From contig JAZQDV010000003.1 in the NCBI GenBank assembly GCA_045546975.1, forward strand, positions 1 to 37,488: DNA of 37,488 nucleotides, read 5' to 3'. Position 1 is the first letter of the stretch; every line of letters begins with the position of its first letter. The translations under genes and the position numbers were made by a program. The stretch is from SIG480 sp045546975 (GTDB taxonomy: Bacteria > Bacillota > Clostridia > Oscillospirales > JAAYXM01). The notes under the pieces were generated by a model, which made no database searches, had not been told where the DNA came from, and worked only from the letters and a program-made list of their open reading frames with translations. Below, in pieces: positions 32,445 through 37,488 of the stretch.

Positions 32445-32582
32445 ATGTTTCTGCAACCCGCCCGCTGCGCTTCCTGTTGCAACAGCACCTCTGCCTGCGC
32501 AAGGCTTTGCTTGTCAATCGGTTTGTTGCTGCCACTCCTTTTTCCTCGCTTCTTCTGCCACCGGCAGCGCTCGGAAACGTCC
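32445..32582. other. 138-bp spacer between the tRNA-Pro 5' repeats
   Basis: No gene is supported. GC-rich sequence with CTGCGC/GCAACA-type short repeats. It is not visibly related to the spacer on the other side of the tRNA. Confidence 0.6.
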
Positions 32583-32636
32583 CCAGCTGCGCCACACCCC
32601 GATATTCAATTAACTATCTTCTGTTGCCTGCTTCTT
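32583..32636 (-). repeat. Direct repeat B2: copied 5' end of tRNA-Pro next to the promoter
   Basis: The copy holds the first 21 bases of tRNA-Pro, then stops. It lies 13 bp below the consensus promoter at 32649, in the place a tRNA gene should occupy. This suggests the truncated copy sits at the original position and the intact gene is now more than 230 nt downstream. Confidence 0.88.
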
Positions 32637-32648
32637 CGCAACGTGACT

Positions 32649-32677
32649 ATTATAATATATGAAATTTGTGTTGTCAA
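32649..32677 (-). promoter_or_regulatory. Promoter of the tRNA-Pro locus
   Basis: TTGACA (32672-32677) and TATAAT (32649-32654) with a 17-bp spacer, full consensus on the minus strand. Confidence 0.9.
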
Positions 32678-32758
32678 CAAAAAAGAGGCGGAAAGATTGG
32701 CCGCAGCTACATAAGGAAGTATTGGTTTTGAATGGCTCTTTTCTGCTTGTAATGCACA

Positions 32759-32797
32759 AAAAATTCCGGAAATACGTCAGTATTCCCGGAATTTTTA
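32759..32797. terminator. Orphan bidirectional hairpin
   Basis: AAAAATTCCGG at one end pairs with CCGGAATTTTT at the other, with further internal pairing (AATAC/GTATT). It resembles a terminator but no recognised gene ends on either side; the transketolase gene has its own terminator at 32876. The stretch 32678-32875 otherwise shows nothing I can support. Confidence 0.6.
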
Positions 32798-32875
32798 TAT
32801 TTCTACAAACGAAAAATACCTCAATTCAAAACTGCATACACCCCGAAAGGCTTAATTTTGGATGAAGTTAGAGGC

Positions 32876-32915
32876 AAAAAAGCGAGCACAACCTGACGGT
32901 TGGCTCGCTTTTTTA
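32876..32915 (-). terminator. Terminator of transketolase
   Basis: AAAAAAGCGAGC and GCTCGCTTTTTT form a 12-bp stem around a 14-16 base loop that itself can pair AACC/GGTT. It lies 84 bp after the tkt stop on the minus strand. The interval between them shows no gene. Confidence 0.85.
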
Positions 32916-32998
32916 ACGAAGAAATTCGCCAAAAGGATGTTTTTCGGGGCAAAACTGCCTTGTGTGGCTGTGGCCACGCCTCTTTATGTTCTTTGTTT

Positions 32999-34975
32999 TT
33001 ACTTTACAAGCTTCTTTGCTGTTTCAACAACATTTTCAACAGTAAAGCCGAACTTCGGGAAGAGCTTGGAGTACGGAGCGGAAGCGCCAAAGCCTTCCAT
33101 GCAAATCTTTGCACCGTCAAGACCTACATAGCGGTCAAGACCGAATCCGCAGCCTGCCTCAACAAATACGCGTGCGCGGATGCTCTTCGGGAGAACGCTC
33201 TCACGGTATGCTTCATCCTGCATCTCAAAGAGTGCAACAGACGGCATTGAAACAACGCGGGATGCAATTCCCTGTGCCTTGAGCTCGTCGTATGCCTTGT
33301 ATGCAAGCTCAACCTCAGAACCCGAAGCAATAAGGATAACCTTTGCATCAGCGCTGTCACGGAGAACGTAACCGCCACGGAGAGCGTCACGGCCTGTTTC
33401 CTCGTAGTACGGGAGGTTCTGACGTGTTACAGCAATACCTACCGGGTGCTTGCCGTTTGTAACTGCATAGTACCATGCAGCAGCTGTCTCATGACCGTCT
33501 GCCGGACGGAAGTCAACAAAGCCCGGGATAGAACGCATAGCAGCAAGCTGTTCAATCGGCTGATGTGTCGGACCGTCTTCACCAACACCGATACTGTCGT
33601 GTGAGAATACGTATGTTACCGGAAGCTCCATAAGAGCTGAGAGACGCATTGCCGGCTTTACATAGTCGGAGAACACGAAGAATGTAGCAACGAACGGATG
33701 GATGCCGCCGTATGCGCACATAGCGTTTGCAATAGCGCCCATTGCATGCTCACGAACACCGAAGTGGATGTTGCGGCCTGCATAGTCGTTCTTTGAGAAG
33801 TCTCCGCCGTCCTTGATGTTTGTCTTATTTGACGGAGCAAGGTCAGCAGAACCACCGAAGAGGTTCGGCATAATCTTTGCAAGGCGGTTGATCATCTCGC
33901 CTGAGAGGTTACGTGTTGCGTTTGCCTTGTTCTCAAAGCCCCAGAACTCGTCTGAATCAAGCTTTGCCATATCGAGCTTACCGGACATGAGAGTTTCCCA
34001 TTCCTTTGCAAGCTCAGGATACTTTGCAGCGTATGCGCTAAAGAGCTTGTTCCACTCGTCCTCGTTCTTGTTGAGGTCAGAAACCATGCTATTCATGTGA
34101 GCGCGAACTTCGTCGGATACGAAGAACTCGTCTGTCGGCATACCGAGGTTTGCCTTGAGAGCTGCAAGCTTCTCCGCGCCGAGTGCTTCACCGTGAACCT
34201 GGCTTGTGCCTGCGTTCGGTGCGCCGTAACCGATTTCTGTTGTGATCTTGATGAGAGTCGGCTTGTTCTTTTCTGCCTTTGCTTCATCAATTGCAGCAGC
34301 GATGCAGTCAATGTCGTTACCGTCAGAAACTGTGAGTGTCTGCCAGCCGTATGCTTCAAAGCGAGCGCAAACGTCTTCTGTGAATGCGATATCTGTGCTG
34401 CCTTCGATTGTGATTGAGTTTGAATCGTACAAAACAATGAGCTTGCCGAGGCCGAGTGTACCTGCCATGGAAGCCGCCTCAGATGCGATACCCTCCATAA
34501 GGCAACCGTCGCCACAGAGAGCGTATGTATAGTGGTCTACAACATCAAAACCGTCACGGTTGAACTGTGTTGCGAGGTGACGCTCTGCCATAGCAAAACC
34601 TACAGCGTTTGCGATACCCTGTCCAAGCGGACCCGTTGTGATTTCAACACCGTTGACCTCGCGGTATTCCGGATGTCCCGGAGTCTTGCTGCCTTCCTGA
34701 CGGAAGTTCTTGAGGTCGTCGATTGTGAGACCGTAATCAAACATATGAAGAAGAGCATAGAGCATAGCGGAGCCGTGTCCTGATGAGAGGATAAAACGGT
34801 CGCGGTTCTGCCACTTTGAGTTCTTCGGAGAATGCTTCATCTTGCCTGCCCAGAGAGCGTATGCCATAGGCATTGCGCCGAGAGCGATGCCGGGATGTCC
34901 TGATTTTGCCTTATCGATAGCCTCTGCAGCGAGAACGCGCATGGTATCGATAGTCTGCTGATGAATTGTTTTCAT
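32999..34975 (-). CDS. tkt: Transketolase
   Basis: A 658-residue thiamine-diphosphate enzyme moving two-carbon units between sugar phosphates in the pentose phosphate pathway. The N-terminal signature is SGHPGIALGAMPMAYALW, the cofactor motif GDGCLMEG is at 155-162 followed by DSNSITIEG, and the central domain has VREHAMGAIANAMCAYGG with the catalytic Glu. Length is standard. The ATG has GAGGTG 6 bp upstream. It diverges from tRNA-Ala. Confidence 0.97.
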   Translation of the reverse strand: MKTIHQQTIDTMRVLAAEAIDKAKSGHPGIALGAMPMAYALWAGKMKHSPKNSKWQNRDRFILSSGHGSAMLYALLHMFDYGLTIDDLKNFRQEGSKTPGHPEYREVNGVEITTGPLGQGIANAVGFAMAERHLATQFNRDGFDVVDHYTYALCGDGCLMEGIASEAASMAGTLGLGKLIVLYDSNSITIEGSTDIAFTEDVCARFEAYGWQTLTVSDGNDIDCIAAAIDEAKAEKNKPTLIKITTEIGYGAPNAGTSQVHGEALGAEKLAALKANLGMPTDEFFVSDEVRAHMNSMVSDLNKNEDEWNKLFSAYAAKYPELAKEWETLMSGKLDMAKLDSDEFWGFENKANATRNLSGEMINRLAKIMPNLFGGSADLAPSNKTNIKDGGDFSKNDYAGRNIHFGVREHAMGAIANAMCAYGGIHPFVATFFVFSDYVKPAMRLSALMELPVTYVFSHDSIGVGEDGPTHQPIEQLAAMRSIPGFVDFRPADGHETAAAWYYAVTNGKHPVGIAVTRQNLPYYEETGRDALRGGYVLRDSADAKVILIASGSEVELAYKAYDELKAQGIASRVVSMPSVALFEMQDEAYRESVLPKSIRARVFVEAGCGFGLDRYVGLDGAKICMEGFGASAPYSKLFPKFGFTVENVVETAKKLVK

Positions 34976-35008
34976 ACTTTCACCTCATATTTATAATTAG
35001 CTGCAAAC

Positions 35009-35037
35009 ATTATACCACACTTGCAGTGCGGATACAA
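35009..35037 (-). promoter_or_regulatory. Promoter of tkt
   Basis: TTGTAT (35032-35037) and TATAAT (35009-35014) with a 17-bp spacer and an extended -10 TG. An inverted repeat CACTTG-N11-CAAGTG (35018-35040) covers the spacer and -35, and TGCAA-AC-TTGCA follows at 35039-35050. These could be operator sites. Confidence 0.75.
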
Positions 35038-35058
35038 GTGCAAACTTGCAAAAAACTG

Positions 35059-35087
35059 TTGACACTTCGTTATTTTATGGCTATAAT
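35059..35087 (+). promoter_or_regulatory. Promoter of tRNA-Ala
   Basis: TTGACA (35059-35064) and TATAAT (35082-35087) spaced by 17 bp on the plus strand, full consensus, ending 13 bp before the tRNA. Confidence 0.92.
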
Positions 35088-35100
35088 TATATGGTGTCAC

Positions 35101-35176
<76 letters not shown>

Positions 35177-35184
35177 AAGAAAGA

Positions 35185-35217
35185 CCGTACCAGCCGAAGG
35201 TTGGTGCGGTTTTTCTT
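35185..35217 (+). terminator. Terminator of tRNA-Ala
   Basis: ACCGTACCAGCC and GGTTGGTGCGGT pair over 12 positions (two G-U) around GAAG, followed by TTTTC on the plus strand. Confidence 0.85.
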
Positions 35218-35309
35218 TCGTGCTACGCGAGAGGATGAGGGAGCGAACAGGACGGCGGCTCGCAAGCCGCAAAAAGGGTGCCGGTGGCACGCTTTTTAGT
35301 CCGCGGGTA

Positions 35310-35330
35310 GATCCCCATCATCTCCACCAA
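35310..35330 (+). repeat. Direct repeat C2: orphan copy of the tRNA-Ala 3' end
   Basis: An exact 21-base copy of the tRNA-Ala 3' end, 132 bp beyond repeat C1. The rest of the tRNA is absent. The sequence between (35218-35309) holds GC-rich hairpins (GGCGGCTCGCAAGCCGC and GTGCCGGTGGCAC) and no gene. It could be an att remnant or part of the same process that copied tRNA-Pro fragments. Confidence 0.85.
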
Positions 35331-35337
35331 GCAATAA

Positions 35338-35365
35338 CAGAGCAGAGGGAAACCCCTCTGCTCTG
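35338..35365 (-). terminator. Terminator of the DUF5050-type gene
   Basis: A perfect 12-bp stem (CAGAGCAGAGGG with its complement), 4-base loop, 7 bp past the stop codon. The U-tract TTATTG is weak. Confidence 0.7.
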
Positions 35366-35372
35366 CCGCGTT

Positions 35373-36344
35373 TTAATCGGAAAGTTTTATGAGTTCTTTT
35401 TCGGAGATGTCTAAACGGAAGAAGCCTTTATCGTACAGTTCAAAGAAAATCGAATCTCCTGCAACATTGAAAGACACGACTTCACTCTCTAACAGGAGCT
35501 CTTTTGTATTACCATCTTTTGACATTCTGTAAATATCTCCTTCTCTGTCCTTAGTATAATATATCCAATCACCGTGAAGGTTTCTTTCTTCCATGCCCAC
35601 CTCAGCCAAAACCTCTTTTTCGAGAGTTTCTTTGTCCATTCTATAAACATAGCGTCCTTCCGATGTGAAATAGAGATATTTTTCGTCAAATTCAGGAAGC
35701 GAGCATACCGCGGAATTAATCAATTCCTTATTTTTACCCGATGTGTCCATTCTCCAAAGGAAATAGTCTTTGTCGGAGTAGTAAATAAAATCTCCATCAA
35801 TAACAAACCTCGGTATTTCCTCTTTTGAAATGAGTTTTTTGTCCATGCCATTCAAATTGCAGGAATATAAACTTCCCCAATCATCGGCATATTTTTCGAT
35901 TTTTAACCATATACCGTCGCAAGGTGTAAGCTTGTAATATATCCGGTCTCCGCTGATAATGACATTCGTTACCTGTTTCATAATGACAGGCCATATCACT
36001 CCACCGTTCTTGCTCATTTTTACCACAAACCCGGGAGATCCCTCAACAAAGTAGAGATAGTCTCTCGCAGTGTTTAGGTAGTTTACTCCCGCAGATACTG
36101 TTCCGATTTTCTTCTTCTCCGAAAAATCTTTTTTCGCTTTATATATGTCCTTATCACCTTTACCCGCCACATAATAAATGAAGTCTTCGTCCTCTGCAAT
36201 GTCTCCTCCACTTAATATGTTTCCGGGGTCGCTCCCGAGATCCGTAAACTCTTCTTTGGGGTTCAAATTTACTAAAATCATCATCAGGAGAATGGCTACA
36301 ACTACAACTGCGCCCGTACACAAAGCAAATTTTTTCACTTTCAT
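35373..36344 (-). CDS. Membrane-anchored propeller-like protein (DUF5050 type)
   Basis: A 323-residue protein with a short basic start and one transmembrane segment (about 7-26), then an extracytoplasmic domain. The domain has repeated units of the form GDxIYYxxxx...LYxxxxDG, for example ISGDRIYYKLT, IDGDFIYYSDKDYFLWRMDTSG and LHGDWIYYTKDREGDIYRMSKDG. These match the DUF5050 beta-propeller repeats of Firmicutes surface proteins. Function unknown; ligand binding or cell-surface sensing are guesses. GGGAGG precedes the ATG. Confidence 0.78.
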   Translation of the reverse strand: MKVKKFALCTGAVVVVAILLMMILVNLNPKEEFTDLGSDPGNILSGGDIAEDEDFIYYVAGKGDKDIYKAKKDFSEKKKIGTVSAGVNYLNTARDYLYFVEGSPGFVVKMSKNGGVIWPVIMKQVTNVIISGDRIYYKLTPCDGIWLKIEKYADDWGSLYSCNLNGMDKKLISKEEIPRFVIDGDFIYYSDKDYFLWRMDTSGKNKELINSAVCSLPEFDEKYLYFTSEGRYVYRMDKETLEKEVLAEVGMEERNLHGDWIYYTKDREGDIYRMSKDGNTKELLLESEVVSFNVAGDSIFFELYDKGFFRLDISEKELIKLSD

Positions 36345-36399
36345 TTACCTCCCTGATTCTGCGAAGTAATTAGGCCCGCTGTTTACACTTCGAGTCGTA

Positions 36400-36720
36400 T
36401 TATTTATAATATTCAATGATACGCACCCACAAACTGTCTTGAGTTGACAGAGTAATATACATTGTCGCAAATGCAACAAGCACTAAAATTGGTATAGTTT
36501 GTTTTATATCTTTCGTAGCAACAGTTTTGTACAAAGAAACTGTTGTGGAGAAGATGGCAAAGAGAACGAATAAGACGAGAATAAAAGGGATTAACATTCC
36601 TAAAACCATTTCTGCACCCAAACTATACACATCAGCCAAATCGCTACACCAAGTTAAAAACAAGTCGGAGATAATGAAAGCCATCGAAACTAATGTATTT
36701 ATGAGTAAATGCTTCTTCAT
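36400..36720 (-). CDS. Small membrane protein, three helices, unknown function
   Basis: A 106-residue protein starting MKKHLLINTLVSMAFI. Hydrophobic segments lie at about 4-23, 38-62 and 75-91. The ATG at 36720 has a strong GGGAGG whose last bases include the stop codon of the small ORF upstream. The open frame continues 40 codons further upstream but in the wrong context. No family is recognised. Confidence 0.65.
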   Translation of the reverse strand: MKKHLLINTLVSMAFIISDLFLTWCSDLADVYSLGAEMVLGMLIPFILVLFVLFAIFSTTVSLYKTVATKDIKQTIPILVLVAFATMYITLSTQDSLWVRIIEYYK

Positions 36721-36724
36721 AATT

Positions 36725-36853
36725 TTACCTCCCTGAATTTGCAAGGTCAATGCCGTACTGAACCCATTCCGCATCATCTTTTTCTGTGGTAGTAACATTT
36801 TTGTATACCCACTCGGGTAATCCCATATTTTTGCCAACATATGCCATATTCAT
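36725..36853 (-). CDS. Possible 42-aa ORF or 3' remnant of a broken gene
   Basis: An open frame of 42 codons starts MNMAYVGKNMGLPEW and ends DLANSGR. Its stop codon TAA lies in the ribosome binding site of the next gene, as in translationally coupled pairs. The composition is protein-like (aromatic and acidic residues, no long repeats). It lacks a clear ribosome binding site other than the GGGGTAAGG in the hairpin just upstream, and a stop codon precedes it in frame. It could be a micro-gene or the C-terminus of a truncated one. Confidence 0.35.
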   Translation of the reverse strand: MNMAYVGKNMGLPEWVYKNVTTTEKDDAEWVQYGIDLANSGR

Positions 36854-36856
36854 ATT

Positions 36857-36890
36857 GCCTTACCCCTGCGTTTTCGCAGGAGTAAGGCAA
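36857..36890. repeat. Strong hairpin (14-bp stem)
   Basis: GCCTTAC-TCCTGCG and CGCAGGG-GTAAGGC pair around AAAA with one G-U on the minus strand. No U-tract follows on either strand, so it is not an ordinary terminator. Its 3' arm carries the only Shine-Dalgarno-like bases before the 42-codon ORF. Confidence 0.75.
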
Positions 36891-36932
36891 TGCAGACGAA
36901 TGTGAGTTTAAATTAAGTAGTCGGCAAAAATT

Positions 36933-37397
36933 TTATTCTATGTATTTGCGCATAGTGTCGTATTCATATGAATTGCCACTTATCTTGGTTGCACTTCCAA
37001 CTCCTTCCATCATACTGTCAGAACCGTCGTTTACAAACATAATGCCCCATTCATCATCAACGGCTCCACCTGTAATAAAATAAACGATATCATCCGATTT
37101 GCGTGCATATATAAACTTTTTGCTTCTGTCATATTCTTCAAAGGGAATTTCGGATATCGGGTTGCGAGCCTCATCATAAAGTATGATTTTACCGTCTTTT
37201 GCCTTGGCTGAATGAAATTCCAAGTCCTTGATTATTTCATTTATTTTTCTGAAGTATTGTTCTTGTTCGTTGATGTAATTTACATAGTCTTTGGAATCAT
37301 CTTTTGAAATTGCAACTTGTAATCCTATCCCTGCAGTAAAGCATATGATCAAACACAATGGCATGCAAATGATAAAAGGGAAAATATACTTTTTCAT
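36933..37397 (-). CDS. Membrane-anchored extracytoplasmic protein, unknown function
   Basis: A 154-residue protein with an N-terminal transmembrane or uncleaved signal segment (about 4-30, MKKYIFPFIICMPLCLIICF...). The remaining soluble part is acidic, with a predicted coiled region (about 37-60) and a beta-rich end. There is no lipobox in the right place. AGGAGAAGGAGG precedes the ATG. No family is recognised. It shares orientation and the anchor-plus-domain layout with the DUF5050-type gene downstream. Confidence 0.65.
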   Translation of the reverse strand: MKKYIFPFIICMPLCLIICFTAGIGLQVAISKDDSKDYVNYINEQEQYFRKINEIIKDLEFHSAKAKDGKIILYDEARNPISEIPFEEYDRSKKFIYARKSDDIVYFITGGAVDDEWGIMFVNDGSDSMMEGVGSATKISGNSYEYDTMRKYIE

Positions 37398-37415
37398 AAG
37401 AATTCCTCCTTCTCC

Positions 37416-37487
37416 TTAAAACCTTACTGTATCTCCGTATAATATGTCATAGAGCCACATCAAGTTGTTCTTTTCATAATAATATCT
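37416..37487 (-). CDS. Possible 3' end of an upstream gene cut by the window edge
   Basis: An open frame enters from the right edge and reads 23 codons to a TAA that overlaps the ribosome binding site of the next gene. The last residues read MWLYDILYGDTVRF. The tight stop/ribosome-binding-site overlap and the aromatic composition make it plausible coding sequence, but too little is visible to identify it. Confidence 0.4.
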   Translation of the reverse strand, partial: RYYYEKNNLMWLYDILYGDTVRF

Positions 37488-37488
37488 T

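Noticed and set aside
32659..32865. A 68-codon plus-strand frame in the tRNA-Pro/tkt gap
   Set aside because: It begins in the tRNA-Pro promoter, crosses the orphan hairpin and lacks a ribosome binding site.

Overview
This window is a chromosomal segment of a spore-forming, low-GC Gram-positive bacterium of the class Clostridia. An Oscillospirales- or Christensenellales-like gut anaerobe is my guess from gene style; no lineage marker settles it. The evidence is a zinc-binding S14, an L27 with an N-terminal tail plus the Prp protease that removes it, SigH, a 23-residue SpoVM-like gene, an L21 leader upstream of rplU-prp-rpmA, a double-OB SSB, and strong AGGAGG ribosome binding sites almost everywhere. 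Nearly all protein genes are on the minus strand. Only the SSB, the LysR regulator and tRNA-Ala are on the plus strand.

Layout. (1) 1-8506: the S10-spc ribosomal protein operon, read right to left from a consensus promoter at 8478-8506. Its order is rpsJ-rplC-rplD-rplW-rplB-rpsS-rplV-rpsC-rplP-rpmC-rpsQ-rplN-rplX-rplE-rpsN-rpsH-rplF-rplR-(rpsE). The leader, about 260 nt long, holds a terminator and a competing stem, so it looks like an attenuator. (2) 8507-15012: obg, rpmA, prp and rplU with an L21-type leader; a GH20-like hydrolase with its own promoter; the TIGR03936/TIGR03960 radical-SAM pair; and a zinc-ribbon protein. (3) 15086-15798: sigH, with a consensus promoter, almost no 5' leader and an inverted pair of Spo0A-box sequences upstream. 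(4) 15822-22330: ftsK/spoIIIE-ygiQ-ruvC-ruvA-ruvB, a probable five-gene operon. (5) 22356-25280: a spoVM micro-operon, oligoendopeptidase F, and an SSB read the other way. (6) 25294-32048: amino-acid and solute uptake. An SSS symporter diverges from a LysR regulator with overlapping promoters. An AgcS-type Na+/alanine-glycine symporter sits behind a glycine riboswitch and is flanked by two paralogous class-C-beta-lactamase-like hydrolases. (7) 32076-35330: tRNA-Pro(UGG), transketolase and tRNA-Ala(GGC). Both tRNA genes have partial copies of themselves nearby, separated by 132-138 bp. (8) 35338-37488: an AT-rich accessory stretch of small membrane-anchored proteins of unknown function, including a DUF5050-type propeller protein and a 42-codon ORF behind a strong hairpin.

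How the parts fit: about two thirds of the window is growth machinery (ribosome, Obg, RuvABC, FtsK) with sporulation genes between. The most unusual material is regulatory or repetitive: the S10 leader, the Spo0A-like boxes before sigH, the riboswitch/hydrolase/transporter cluster, and the self-fragments around the tRNA genes. I found no transposase, integrase, phage gene or CRISPR array.
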